Assembly (NCBI GenBank): GCA_009993605.1
Contig: JAACTB010000013.1
Location: 62,001 to 126,000, forward strand
Direction of reading: 5' to 3'
Source of the DNA: Erythrobacter sp.
Lineage (GTDB): Bacteria > Pseudomonadota > Alphaproteobacteria > Sphingomonadales > Sphingomonadaceae
DNA length: 64,000 bases
This document shows positions 1 to 8,441 of this stretch, in pieces; positions within the stretch are counted from its first letter, which is position 1, and the number at the start of each line of letters is the position of its first letter. Below the pieces are notes generated by a model. That model had not been told where the DNA came from. It saw only the letters and a program-made list of their open reading frames with translations, and searched no databases. Both the position numbers and the translations under genes were made by a program.

Positions 1-483
1 GTTCAGCGTGATCGCCATGATTTCGGCGGACAGAATCAGGTCGGTGCGGATCGCCCCGCTGGTGCGCGCCTTTTCGAACGCCACCGGATCGGCGATCTCG
101 TCCTCCAGCGTCTTGCCGTGCTTTTCGCCGCCGAGCTTCTCCATCACCTTTTCGGCACCTTCGAAGGCGAGGTAACAGCCGCCCGCCATCAGGACGAAGA
201 TGATCGCGGCTGGCAATAGCCAGCTCAGCAAAAGCGCACCGGGCAACAGAATCAGCAGCTTGTTCTTCAAACTGCCCTTGGTGATGTTCCAGATGATCGG
301 CAATTCGCGCGCCGGCTTCAGCCCGGTGACATAGCCCGGCGTCACCGCCGCATCGTCGATCACCACGCCCGCCGCCTTCGATCCGGCGCGGCTGGCCGCG
401 ATACCGATATCATCCACCGATGCCGCCGCCGTGCGCGCGATCACTGAGATATCGTCGAGAAGGGCAACCAGGCCGCCGGGCAT
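1..483 (-). CDS. DUF808 family membrane protein (partial, C-terminus beyond window)
   Basis: The 161 residues visible are the N-terminal part of a DUF808/YedI-type inner-membrane protein of unknown function. The protein opens MPGGLVALLDDISVIA, the usual start of this family, followed by a segment rich in small residues and VTPGYVTGL. A hydrophobic stretch (LLILLPGALLLSWLLPAAIIFVL, in two overlapping membrane segments) comes next, then EKVMEKLGGEKHGKTLEDEI. The start is the ATG at 483. The gene runs off the left edge, so nothing can be said about its 3' end or downstream partners. It is transcribed away from the ribosomal operon on the other strand. Confidence 0.8.
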   Translation of the reverse strand, partial: MPGGLVALLDDISVIARTAAASVDDIGIAASRAGSKAAGVVIDDAAVTPGYVTGLKPARELPIIWNITKGSLKNKLLILLPGALLLSWLLPAAIIFVLMAGGCYLAFEGAEKVMEKLGGEKHGKTLEDEIADPVAFEKARTSGAIRTDLILSAEIMAITLN

Positions 484-688
484 ATCCGTACTCCGAGATG
501 AACAGGCCACCGCCCTGCCCGCACGGCCCGCGCGCGACAAGTCCGATCTTGTGTTGCAAAACGCACGGATCGCGCTATGTGCCCCGCTTCCCGGATGGCG
601 AGAGCCGACGGGAAACGAAGAAGGCCGGAGGGGCCCCGTCATCCGGACGGACCAGCCAGCGATCGGCATGAACTGAAAGGACCAAGGC
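484..688. promoter_or_regulatory. Divergent intergenic region upstream of rpsF
   Basis: About 205 bases separate the DUF808 gene from rpsF and must hold the promoter of the ribosomal operon. A clear ribosome-binding site (AAAGGA) precedes the rpsF ATG. I see no convincing -35/-10 pair or coding potential. Confidence 0.4.
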
Positions 689-1060
689 ATGGCTCTGTAC
701 GAGCATGTATTCTTGGCGCGCCAGGATCTGAGCCAGTCTCAGGTCGATCAATTGGCCGCCACCGCCACCGAGATCGTCGAAAACAACGAAGGCAAGGTCA
801 CCAAGACGGAGACCTGGGGCCTCAAGAACCTCGCCTACAAGATCGACCGCAACCGCAAGGCGCATTTCGTGCTGCTCAACATCGAAGGCCCGGGCTCCGT
901 GGTCGCCGAGCTCGAGCGCCAGACGCGCATCAACGAAGACGTCATCCGTTACATGACGATCCGCGTCGACCAGCACGAGGAAGGCCCGTCCGCCATGATG
1001 CGCAAGAACGAGCGCGACAGCAAGAAGCGCCGCGAGCGCTCCGACCGGGGAGACAATTGA
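689..1060 (+). CDS. rpsF: 30S ribosomal protein S6
   Basis: A 123-residue S6 protein of the small-subunit platform, binding next to S18. It begins [20 protein letters not shown] and carries the typical S6 core [13 protein letters not shown] near residues 45-57, then AHFVLLNIE. It is the first gene of the rpsF-rpsR-rplI operon, with an AAAGGA ribosome-binding site just upstream; its stop codon overlaps the start of rpsR by one base. The C-terminal tail is strongly charged and basic and ends in GDN. It lacks the terminal Glu-Glu that RimK extends in E. coli S6, although a rimK homologue lies 2.5 kb away. Confidence 0.97.
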   Translation: MALYEHVFLARQDLSQSQVDQLAATATEIVENNEGKVTKTETWGLKNLAYKIDRNRKAHFVLLNIEGPGSVVAELERQTRINEDVIRYMTIRVDQHEEGPSAMMRKNERDSKKRRERSDRGDN

Positions 1061-1284
1061 TGGCCCGCCCGTTTTTCCGCCGCCGCAAGACCTGCCCGTT
1101 CTCGGGCAAGAACGCCCCCGCGATCGACTACAAGGACGTGCGCCTGCTCCAGGGCTTCATGTCCGAGCGTGGCAAGATCGTTCCGAGCCGCATCACCGCC
1201 GTGAGCGCGAAGAAGCAGCGCGAACTCGCCAAGGCGATCAAGCGCGCCCGCCATATCGGCCTTTTGCCGTACATCGTGCGCTGA
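1060..1284 (+). CDS. rpsR: 30S ribosomal protein S18
   Basis: A 74-residue S18, a small basic protein that pairs with S6 on the 30S platform. It starts [20 protein letters not shown] and contains the family signature [18 protein letters not shown], followed by the RNA-binding [19 protein letters not shown]. The ATG shares its A with the last base of the rpsF stop codon, so the two are translationally coupled. It is the second gene of the operon and is full length. Confidence 0.97.
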   Translation: MARPFFRRRKTCPFSGKNAPAIDYKDVRLLQGFMSERGKIVPSRITAVSAKKQRELAKAIKRARHIGLLPYIVR

Positions 1285-1297
1285 GGAGACTGACACC

Positions 1298-1939
1298 ATG
1301 GATATCATCCTCCTCGAACGCATCGGCAATCTCGGCAATATCGGTGACGTCGTCACCGTGAAGGACGGGTACGCCCGCAACTTCCTGCTGCCGCAGAAAA
1401 AGGCCCTGCGCGCCAACGATTCGAACAAGAAGGTGTTCGAAGCCAATCGCGATCGCCTTGAAAAGGAAAACGCGGAACGCCGCGGCGAAGCCGAAACGCA
1501 GGGCAAGAACGTCGACGGGACCGAAATCGTCCTGATCCGCGCCTCGTCCAACGCCGGCCAGCTTTACGGTTCGGTCAACGTTCGCGACATCGTTGCGGGC
1601 CTTGCCGAAAAGGGCCACGAGATCGACAAGAAGCAGATCATCATGGGCAGCCCGATCAAGTCGATCGGCATGCATGACGTGACCGTCGCTCTGCACCCCG
1701 AAGTGCACGTCACGGTGAAGGCCAATGTCGCCCGTTCGGACGACGAAGCCGAATTGCAGAGCCAAGGCGTCGACGTCCTCGCGCAGATGTTCGAAGACGA
1801 ACAGCGCGAGATCGAGGAAATGGCCGATGCCAACCGCATCGACCCCAACCTCGAGCCGGGCGAAATCCCCGCCGACATGCTCGACGAGCCGACCCCGGTC
1901 GATATGGACGGCAACCCGATCGAGCAGGACGGCGAGTAA
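1298..1939 (+). CDS. rplI: 50S ribosomal protein L9
   Basis: L9 sits at the base of the L1 stalk. The N-terminal domain reads [19 protein letters not shown] with the family motif [16 protein letters not shown] at about residues 23-38, followed by the long connecting helix and the C-terminal domain ([20 protein letters not shown]). At 213 residues it is longer than the roughly 150 of E. coli L9. The extra 50-60 residues form an acidic, proline-containing tail, a common feature in this bacterial group. It is the last gene of the operon, 13 bases after rpsR, and is followed by an intrinsic terminator. Confidence 0.96.
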   Translation: MDIILLERIGNLGNIGDVVTVKDGYARNFLLPQKKALRANDSNKKVFEANRDRLEKENAERRGEAETQGKNVDGTEIVLIRASSNAGQLYGSVNVRDIVAGLAEKGHEIDKKQIIMGSPIKSIGMHDVTVALHPEVHVTVKANVARSDDEAELQSQGVDVLAQMFEDEQREIEEMADANRIDPNLEPGEIPADMLDEPTPVDMDGNPIEQDGE

Positions 1940-1973
1940 TCCCGAACCTGCCGCTTCGGCGGAGCTTTGAAAG

Positions 1974-2007
1974 GGGCGCGGCGGCTTTTGCTGACCGCGC
2001 CCTTTTT
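1974..2007 (+). terminator. Intrinsic terminator of rpsF-rpsR-rplI
   Basis: GGGCGCGG at 1974-1981 pairs perfectly with CCGCGCCC at 1995-2002 across a 13-base loop, followed by TTTTT at 2003-2007. It lies 35 bases after the rplI stop codon. Confidence 0.85.
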
Positions 2008-2074
2008 GCAAGGCCCACAGGTCCGTGGCAGAGCCTGTCACGAAAACGATAGAGAGAGGCAAAAGAACGCCCCA

Positions 2075-3514
2075 ATGGATTCGATCGACACCATCCTCGA
2101 CAAGCTCGAAAGCGTTTACGAGGCCGCCGTGGCGCGGCTGCGGGCCGATGTGATCGCCTTCGGTCGCGATCGGACGCTGCCTCCTCCCGAACGCCGCAGC
2201 GACGGGTCCTACACCTATCCCGAACTGCGCCTGCGCTATCGCGGCGGCGAACAGCCGGAAGGCCGCCGCCGCGCCTTCGGCCGTCTGAACGCGCCGGGTC
2301 TCTACACCACCACCGTCACGCGCCCCGCTCTGTTTCGCGATTACCTCGCCGAACAGCTTTCGCTGATCTCCAGCAATTACGAAATCGAAGTCGAAGTCGG
2401 CTCCTCGCGCCAGGAAATGCCGTTCCCTTACGTGCTCGACGGCGCTGCGGGTGCGGAACTGGCAGGCGTCGATCCCAACGAGATCGCGCGCCATTTCCCC
2501 TCGACCGACCTCGCCGATATCGGAGACGAGCTGGCCGACGGGATCGAGCTGGACAATCCCGACGATCCCATCCCGCTGTCGCTGTTCGACGGCTTGCGCA
2601 CCGATTTCAGCCTTGCCCGGCTCGCCCATTACACCGGCACCGATCCCGAGCATTTCCAGCGCTTCATCCTGTTCACGAACTATCACCGCTATGTCGACGA
2701 ATTCGTCGATTGGGCGGGCGCGCAATTGGGCAGCAATGGCTGCTCGGCCCTCGCGGGTGCCGGCGGCATGTTGCTCACCGAAAAGACCGACAACGCGCGC
2801 GATCAGCTTTCCGATACGGCGTGGCGCCGCCACCAGATGCCGGCCTATCACCTCGTGGGCGAGAACCGCAGCGGGATCACGCTGGTCAATATCGGCGTCG
2901 GCCCGAGCAACGCCAAGACGATTTGCGATCACCTCGCCGTGCTGCGCCCGGAAGCCTGGCTGATGATCGGCCATTGCGGTGGCCTGCGCCCCAGCCAGAA
3001 GATCGGCGATTATGTGCTCGCCCACGCCTATCTGCGCGACGATCACGTGCTCGATCCGGTCCTGCCGCCCGAAATCCCCCTCCCCGCCATCGCCGAAGTT
3101 CAGCAGGCACTGGCAGGCGCAGCGGAGCAGGTCTCGGGCGAACATGGCAGCGATCTGAAGCGCCGGATGCGCACCGGAACGGTCGTCACGACGGACGATC
3201 GCAATTGGGAGTTGCGCTTTACCAGCTCCGCGCGGCGCATGTCGCTATCGCGCGCAGTCGGCGTCGATATGGAAAGCGCCACGATCGCCGGCCAGGGATA
3301 CCGCTTCCGCGTGCCCTACGGAACGCTGCTCTGCGTCAGCGACAAGCCCCTACACGGCGAGATCAAACTGCCCGGCCAGGCAAACCGCTTCTACGAACAG
3401 GCGATCGCCGCCCATCTCCAGATCGGCATCAGCGCCTGCAGGATGCTGCGCGAGGAAGGCCCAAGGCTCCACAGCCGCAAGCTGCGCGCCTTCAACGAGC
3501 CGCCGTTCAGGTAA
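2075..3514 (+). CDS. amn: AMP nucleosidase
   Basis: Hydrolyses AMP to adenine and ribose 5-phosphate in the cytoplasm, regulating the adenylate pool. The 479-residue length matches E. coli Amn (484). The N-terminal half is the AMP nucleosidase-specific domain (SDGSYTYPELRLRY near residue 45; FTNYHRYVDEFVDWA). The C-terminal half is the nucleoside phosphorylase fold, with MIGHCGGLRPSQKIGDYVLA and VGVDMESATIAGQGYRFRVP, then CVSDKPLHGEIK. I chose the ATG at 2075 because the protein then begins MDSIDTILDKLESVYEAA like the family, with AGAGAGAGG upstream; an in-frame extension to 1967 would run through the rplI terminator. Single gene, convergent with rimK. Confidence 0.93.
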   Translation: MDSIDTILDKLESVYEAAVARLRADVIAFGRDRTLPPPERRSDGSYTYPELRLRYRGGEQPEGRRRAFGRLNAPGLYTTTVTRPALFRDYLAEQLSLISSNYEIEVEVGSSRQEMPFPYVLDGAAGAELAGVDPNEIARHFPSTDLADIGDELADGIELDNPDDPIPLSLFDGLRTDFSLARLAHYTGTDPEHFQRFILFTNYHRYVDEFVDWAGAQLGSNGCSALAGAGGMLLTEKTDNARDQLSDTAWRRHQMPAYHLVGENRSGITLVNIGVGPSNAKTICDHLAVLRPEAWLMIGHCGGLRPSQKIGDYVLAHAYLRDDHVLDPVLPPEIPLPAIAEVQQALAGAAEQVSGEHGSDLKRRMRTGTVVTTDDRNWELRFTSSARRMSLSRAVGVDMESATIAGQGYRFRVPYGTLLCVSDKPLHGEIKLPGQANRFYEQAIAAHLQIGISACRMLREEGPRLHSRKLRAFNEPPFR

Positions 3515-3548
3515 GGTGGAAGATAAACTCGCCGGGTGAGGCGGGAGA

Positions 3549-4454
3549 TCACCCCGCCCCCTTGGTCTTCGTTTTCCCCTCTTTGGCCTTCGAGGCCATG
3601 AAGTCGATGATCATGCCCGCAATGTCCTTGCCAGTCGCGTTCTCGATGCCTTCGAGGCCGGGCGAGGAATTTACCTCCATGATCACCGGGCCGTGATTGC
3701 TGCGCAGCATGTCCACGCCGCAGACATTGAGCCCCATGCGCTTGGCGGCGCTGACGGCGGTCGAGCGTTCGGCGGGGGTGATCTTAATCAGTTCGGCGCT
3801 GCCGCCGCGATGCAGGTTGGAGCGGAAATCGTCCGCCGCGCCGGTGCGCTTCATGGTCGCGACCACCTTGCCGCCGACGACCAGCGCGCGGATATCGGTT
3901 CCGCCGGCTTCCTTGATGAATTCCTGCACCAGGATATTGACGTTCGCGCCGCGAAACGCCTCGATCACGGATTTCGCGCTCGACATCGTCTCGGCGAGCA
4001 CGACCCCGATGCCTTGCGTCCCTTCGAGCAGTTTGATGACCACCGGAGGGCCCTTCACCGCCCTGATGATCTCTTCGGCCTGCTTGGGATCGTTGGCGTA
4101 GGCGGTCAGCGGCAGGCCGAGACCGTGCTTGGCCAGGATCTGCATCGAGCGCAATTTGTCCCGGCTGCGCCCGATGGCGACGCTCTCGTTAAGCGGCCAG
4201 CAGCCGCGCATCTCGAACTGGCGCAATATGGCGAGGCCGTAATTGGTGATCGAGGCGCCGATGCGCGGGATCACCGCGTCATAGCCGACGCATGGTTCGC
4301 CGTTGTAATAGACTTCGGGCCGATGGCTCGCGATGTGGACGGTGCAGCGCGTCGTGTTGAGGATGTCGAGCGAATGCCCGCGCTCCTCCGCCGCCTGCTG
4401 CAGGCGTTTGTGCGAATAGAGATTGGCGTTGCGCGCCAGCATCGCAATTTTCAT
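3549..4454 (-). CDS. rimK: RimK-type alpha-L-glutamate ligase
   Basis: An ATP-grasp enzyme that in E. coli adds glutamates to the C-terminus of ribosomal protein S6. The 301 residues match RimK (300). Visible are [20 protein letters not shown], the substrate-domain [14 protein letters not shown], the ATP-grasp block [18 protein letters not shown] and the metal-binding end [21 protein letters not shown]. The start at 4454 is taken from the family N-terminus; 27 residues upstream in frame look like noise. It follows rimB by 10 bases in one transcription unit. The S6 gene is in the same neighbourhood, but its tail does not end in Glu, so the target could differ. Confidence 0.9.
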   Translation of the reverse strand: MKIAMLARNANLYSHKRLQQAAEERGHSLDILNTTRCTVHIASHRPEVYYNGEPCVGYDAVIPRIGASITNYGLAILRQFEMRGCWPLNESVAIGRSRDKLRSMQILAKHGLGLPLTAYANDPKQAEEIIRAVKGPPVVIKLLEGTQGIGVVLAETMSSAKSVIEAFRGANVNILVQEFIKEAGGTDIRALVVGGKVVATMKRTGAADDFRSNLHRGGSAELIKITPAERSTAVSAAKRMGLNVCGVDMLRSNHGPVIMEVNSSPGLEGIENATGKDIAGMIIDFMASKAKEGKTKTKGAG

Positions 4455-4464
4455 GGAGCGATCC

Positions 4465-4923
4465 TTACGGTTTGTGACCCTCGACCGTCTTCCGGCCGGG
4501 CGTCTGCATCCAGGAATGACCCGAATCGACGACAAAACGGCGTCTAAGCGAAGATCGTCCGATCAGCATCGGAAATCGCATGTCGGCCCGGTTGGCAAGG
4601 CTGATTTCCGCGCGGAATTCGACATCGCCGATTTTGAGCGGCGTCTTGATGATGCGCCGCCGCTGTGTCTTGCCGTTGGAACTGGTGATACCGCGCCAAT
4701 CCACATGCACCGCCTCGCACACCTGGCGGACATGCTGCTGCGGAAAATCGACGGCGAAGCGGACGAATTGCTCGCCGTCGCGCTCGTATTCGTCGAGAAC
4801 GGTCGCATGCAACGAAGATGTGCGCGCGCCTGTATCGATCTTGGCGGGGAGTTTGTGAAGGCCGAGATCGGGCAGATGCACCAGCTCGCGCCAGCCCACC
4901 ACGGGAAGTGGCGCTTTAGCCAT
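4465..4923 (-). CDS. rimB: RimB-like retropepsin-type aspartic protease (formerly ATP-dependent zinc protease)
   Basis: A 152-residue protein of the RimB/DUF785 family, retropepsin-like aspartic endopeptidases that work with RimK and trim the glutamate tail it adds to S6. The active-site segment [17 protein letters not shown] (DTGA catalytic motif) lies near residues 24-40, and the second conserved block [17 protein letters not shown] is near the C-terminus. The ATG at 4923 gives the family length; the longer in-frame ORF overlaps the propeller gene deeply. Its start overlaps the stop of the upstream lipoprotein gene by 8 bases, and rimK follows after 10 bases. Confidence 0.85.
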   Translation of the reverse strand: MAKAPLPVVGWRELVHLPDLGLHKLPAKIDTGARTSSLHATVLDEYERDGEQFVRFAVDFPQQHVRQVCEAVHVDWRGITSSNGKTQRRRIIKTPLKIGDVEFRAEISLANRADMRFPMLIGRSSLRRRFVVDSGHSWMQTPGRKTVEGHKP

Positions 4924-5944
4924 CCGCGCCTCCCAGGATCGCCAGGCCATCGCCTCCATCGCCGCCGGAAAAGCGGCGCAAGACCTTGCCGGTCGGGAAA
5001 TCGACCTCGGCAATCGTGTCCGTGCCGGTCTCGGCGACATAGATGCGCTCGCCATCGGGGGACCACAGGATCGTTACCTGAAACCGCTCCTGCGCCTCGT
5101 CCCGGCTCGAAACGGCGATCTGCCGTGCGACGGTGCCGGACCGCAGGTCGATCACGGAGAGGGCGCCATCGGCGAGGTCGGAGGTGACTGCAAAATCGCC
5201 TTGGGGGCGGATCGCGATCCGCAAGGGGAAATCGCCGACCGGAATGGTCCGGCGGACCTCCATGGATTGCGGCGCGATCGCATAGACCTCGTCCGATCCG
5301 CGGGCGGAGACATAGAGCGTTGCGCCATCGTCCGACAGCGCGATCCCCTCGGGCTCGATCCCGACCTCGACCGATTGCGGAGCGCGGCGCGTGAGGAGGT
5401 CGATCCGCGTGACCGTCTTCGAGCCGAGATCGGTGGTCCAGGCATGGCGGGCATCGGGCGATACGACCAGCATGTGCGTCCCATCCTGCCCGCTGCCATA
5501 TTCGAAGGTTTCCGTCTCGCCGAGCGGGTCCTTGACCCAGAAGACCGATTTGCGCCCCTCCGCCGTCGCGTAGAGATCGCCGTTCGCGTGCCAGACGATC
5601 CCGTGCGGGCGGGCATTCTCGCCAAGCTCGATGCTCTTGACCTTTGCGAGATCGCCGGTGCGGAAAATGTCGAGCGTGGTGCCGCCATAGCAGGCGAGCG
5701 CGACATGCGCCCCGTCGGGCGAGGTGGCGAGTTCGTGCGGATTGACGCAACTCGCGACCCGTGCGGTTTCGCGCCCCGTGGCAAGATCGATCCGGGCCAG
5801 CGTGTTGCCGAACTTGCCTGCGACGAACAGCGCGCCGGTTGCGTCGCTTTCAAGGGAAGCCCGCTCTCCAACAGGGCCAACCGGCGCACATCCGGCCAGC
5901 GCGGCCAATCCAGCCGCCGCGATTATCGAGATACGCGAAATCAT
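4916..5944 (-). CDS. YncE-like beta-propeller lipoprotein
   Basis: A 342-residue exported lipoprotein built from beta-propeller repeats. The signal peptide ends in a lipobox (LAGC, Cys19). The rest has repeated blade motifs such as HELATSPDGAHVAL, EPEGIALSDDGATLYVSARG and VTILWSPDGERIYVAETGTDTIAEVD, typical of the YncE/lactonase-like cytochrome-D1 superfamily. The precise role is unknown; such proteins are often scaffolds or ligand binders in the periplasm. It is first in a unit with rimB and rimK, overlapping rimB by 8 bases. Whether it has any functional link to S6 modification is unknown. Confidence 0.8.
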   Translation of the reverse strand: MISRISIIAAAGLAALAGCAPVGPVGERASLESDATGALFVAGKFGNTLARIDLATGRETARVASCVNPHELATSPDGAHVALACYGGTTLDIFRTGDLAKVKSIELGENARPHGIVWHANGDLYATAEGRKSVFWVKDPLGETETFEYGSGQDGTHMLVVSPDARHAWTTDLGSKTVTRIDLLTRRAPQSVEVGIEPEGIALSDDGATLYVSARGSDEVYAIAPQSMEVRRTIPVGDFPLRIAIRPQGDFAVTSDLADGALSVIDLRSGTVARQIAVSSRDEAQERFQVTILWSPDGERIYVAETGTDTIAEVDFPTGKVLRRFSGGDGGDGLAILGGADG

Positions 5945-6004
5945 CGGAAAAAAGAGCCCCTTCCCTTGTTCTGAAACCCTACCTGACCGCGCATCTCGCG
6001 CAAA

Positions 6005-6766
6005 TCAAGCAGGCGAGCCCAGCCAATCCGCCATCGCCCGCCCCAGATCTGGCTTGGTGACGCTGCCCATATGCGTGCCCGGGACCTCCACGAAGTCCGC
6101 ATTGGGGAGCAAGTCCGCAAGCTCCTCCGCCGATCCATTGTCCCGGTCCTCGTCACCGCAGACCACCAGAGTCGGCATGGTGACGCGTTCGAGCAGCGAG
6201 AGGTCGAGGTCGGGCATGGAGCCGAGAAGATGCCGCGCGGCGATGCGGTCGGTGCCCTGCGATTTCAGAAACTGCATCGAGAAATAGGCGGGATCGCCCT
6301 TCGGGATCGCGTCGAATTCGTCGATCACGCGGCGAAAGAAGCTCGCACGCTTCTCCCATTCGCCGAGGCCCGCCGTACCCATTCCGCCGATGATCAGCCG
6401 CGCGGGTTCTAACACGCCGTGAGCGACCGCATGGAGCGAGGTGCGCGCGCCGAGCGAGAAGCCGCCGAGGTCGTAATCGGTCAGCCCGAGATGATCGACC
6501 AAAGCCGCCACATCGCGCACCAGCACGTTATCGGGATAGGCCTCCGCCTCGCGCGGAGCGGCGCTGTCGCCGTGAACCCGGAAATCGAGCATCAGGACCT
6601 CGTAGCCCTGACCCGCGATCCGCTCGGCGTGGCCGAAACGGATCCAGTTCATCTGTGCGCTGGAAAAAAGGCCGTGCAGGAGCAACAGCGGTCGTCCTTC
6701 GCCCATGCGATGCAGGGCCAGACGCGTGCCGTCGAAGCTGTCGAAATGGTCGGTCGTCGGTGTCAT
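6005..6766 (-). CDS. Alpha/beta-fold hydrolase
   Basis: A 253-residue cytoplasmic alpha/beta hydrolase. Visible are the oxyanion-hole region PLLLLHGLFSSA, the nucleophile elbow GFSLGA (Ser about residue 104), the acid in VCGDEDRDNG and the catalytic His in VPGTHMGS, close to the C-terminus. No signal peptide. The substrate cannot be told from sequence; esterase or lyase activity are equally possible. It begins one base after the stop of the small lipoprotein gene and is the last gene of the asd-lipoprotein-hydrolase operon. Confidence 0.82.
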   Translation of the reverse strand: MTPTTDHFDSFDGTRLALHRMGEGRPLLLLHGLFSSAQMNWIRFGHAERIAGQGYEVLMLDFRVHGDSAAPREAEAYPDNVLVRDVAALVDHLGLTDYDLGGFSLGARTSLHAVAHGVLEPARLIIGGMGTAGLGEWEKRASFFRRVIDEFDAIPKGDPAYFSMQFLKSQGTDRIAARHLLGSMPDLDLSLLERVTMPTLVVCGDEDRDNGSAEELADLLPNADFVEVPGTHMGSVTKPDLGRAMADWLGSPA

Positions 6767-6767
6767 G

Positions 6768-7361
6768 TCAGCGGAAGAAACAGGTCGTACCGGAATAAAG
6801 CGCCTCCACCGTGCGTGAGCCTTCCGATCCGGTCAGAAACCCGGAAATGCCCTCTTCGGTCGTGAATTCGTCACCAAGCGTGCTGTCCATTGCCTCGACC
6901 GAGTAGGCCGCATCAAGCGCCGCTTCGTCAGACTTGAGGGAAATACCCTCGGCGGTCGCGATCGGTTCGGGCTCGCCGTCGGCCGCGCTATCGTCGCCGC
7001 TCAGAACCCAGCCTTTCAGCCTGCCTGCCTGGAAGTTCACGGTGAGGCCTCCCGGGAAGCTCGTGGACGTGACCGTGCCGGTGCCGCATTCCTCGTTGCG
7101 ACTGCGGTCGACGATCGGGCCGAGCACGCCCGCCAATTCGATCTCCACCGTTTCACGCGGACTGTCGAAGGCCAGGTAGGTGCCCTCCGCGCCGGTGATC
7201 TCCACGCCGTCGGCGCGAAGCCGCACCTCGGCAGACGATTGCTGAGAGCCCTCTTCCGCGTCAGCGAGTTTTTGCACGCTACCTTCGCCTTCGCCCGCCT
7301 GTTGGCACCCGACGATAAGGACGAGGCCGGCAAGCAAAGGGAAGAGGCGGGTGCATATCAC
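6768..7361 (-). CDS. Small lipoprotein of unknown function
   Basis: A 197-residue protein with a lipoprotein signal peptide (MICTRLFPLLAGLVLIVGC, lipobox Cys19), followed by a low-complexity Glu/Gly/Ser/Gln linker and a compact beta-rich domain with two cysteines (NEECGTG, TTCFFR). I do not recognise the family. Its start overlaps the asd stop as ATGA, so it is probably translated together with asd, and the hydrolase gene begins one base later. Likely an outer-membrane-anchored periplasmic protein. Confidence 0.7.
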   Translation of the reverse strand: MICTRLFPLLAGLVLIVGCQQAGEGEGSVQKLADAEEGSQQSSAEVRLRADGVEITGAEGTYLAFDSPRETVEIELAGVLGPIVDRSRNEECGTGTVTSTSFPGGLTVNFQAGRLKGWVLSGDDSAADGEPEPIATAEGISLKSDEAALDAAYSVEAMDSTLGDEFTTEEGISGFLTGSEGSRTVEALYSGTTCFFR

Positions 7362-8383
7362 CCCTTCTTAAGGCATTCGCGCCCCAGGAGTTCCGCGATC
7401 TGCACCGCGTTCAAGGCAGCACCCTTGCGCAGATTGTCGGAAACGCACCACAGATTGAGCCCGTTCTCCACCGTGGGGTCCTCGCGCACGCGGCTGATAT
7501 AGGTCGCGCTGTCGCCCGCCGCTTCGACGGGGGTGATGTATCCCTCGTCCTCGCGCTTGTCGACGAGCATGCAGCCGGGCGCCTCGCGCAGAATGTCCTG
7601 CGCCTGTTCGGCGCTTATCTCGTTTTCGAATTCGATGCTGACCGCTTCGGAATGGCCGACGAAGACAGGCACGCGCACGCAGGTGGCCGTGAGCTTGATC
7701 TTGGGATCGAGGATCTTCTTCGTTTCGACCACCATCTTCCATTCTTCCTTGGTCGATCCATCGTCGAGGAAGCTGTCGATATGGGGGATGACGTTGAAGG
7801 CGATCTGCTTGGTGAACTTCACCGGCTCGACCGTGTCGCCCACGAAGATCGCGCGGCTCTGTTCGAACAATTCGTCCATCCCCGCCTTACCTGCGCCGGA
7901 AACCGACTGATAGGTCGAGACGACGACGCGCTTGATCGTGGCGAAATCGTGCAGCGGCTTCAGCGCCACTACGAGCTGCGCGGTCGAGCAGTTCGGATTG
8001 GCGATGATGTTGCGCTTCTTGTAGTCGTGGATCACATCCGGATTCACCTCCGGCACGATCAGCGGCACATCCGGATCCATGCGATAGAGCGAGCTGTTGT
8101 CGATGACGACGCAGCCCGCCGCGGCCGCCTTGGGCGCGTATTCCTTGGCCGGGCCGCTACCGGCGGCGAACAGGGCAATGTCCCAGCCGTTCCAGTCGAA
8201 ATATTCGATGTTCTGGCATTTGAGCATCTTGCCGGTGTCGCCGAACTCGACCTCCGAACCATGGCTACGGCTGGAGGCGACCGCGGCCACCTCGTCGCAG
8301 GGGAAGCCCCGCTCCGCCAGCACCATCATGATTTCGCGCCCGACATTCCCCGTCGCGCCGACCACGGCTACCCGATAACCCAA
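7358..8383 (-). CDS. asd: Aspartate-semialdehyde dehydrogenase
   Basis: Reduces aspartyl phosphate to aspartate semialdehyde with NADPH, the branch point for lysine/diaminopimelate, threonine and methionine. The 341 residues begin MGYRVAVVGATGNVGREIM with the Rossmann GxxGxxG, and contain the catalytic cysteine in IIANPNCSTAQ (Cys132) and the family blocks VVSTYQSVSGAGKAGMDEL and CVRVPVFVGHSEAVSIEFE with the active-site His. It is the first gene of a three-gene unit, overlapping the small lipoprotein gene by 4 bases. Confidence 0.95.
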   Translation of the reverse strand: MGYRVAVVGATGNVGREIMMVLAERGFPCDEVAAVASSRSHGSEVEFGDTGKMLKCQNIEYFDWNGWDIALFAAGSGPAKEYAPKAAAAGCVVIDNSSLYRMDPDVPLIVPEVNPDVIHDYKKRNIIANPNCSTAQLVVALKPLHDFATIKRVVVSTYQSVSGAGKAGMDELFEQSRAIFVGDTVEPVKFTKQIAFNVIPHIDSFLDDGSTKEEWKMVVETKKILDPKIKLTATCVRVPVFVGHSEAVSIEFENEISAEQAQDILREAPGCMLVDKREDEGYITPVEAAGDSATYISRVREDPTVENGLNLWCVSDNLRKGAALNAVQIAELLGRECLKKG

Positions 8384-8441
8384 TTCGCTTCTCCAATTCC
8401 TGTGTGCCGCCGAGATAGCGACGGCCCTGCCCCGCGCAAGC

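Noticed and set aside
1238-3145. A 635-codon minus-strand frame across rplI and amn
   Set aside because: Shadow of real plus-strand genes in GC-rich DNA; no domain visible.
4465-5055. Longer start for the RimB-like gene
   Set aside because: The extra 44 residues are Arg/Pro/Ser shadow sequence inside the upstream lipoprotein gene; ATG 4923 gives the family length.
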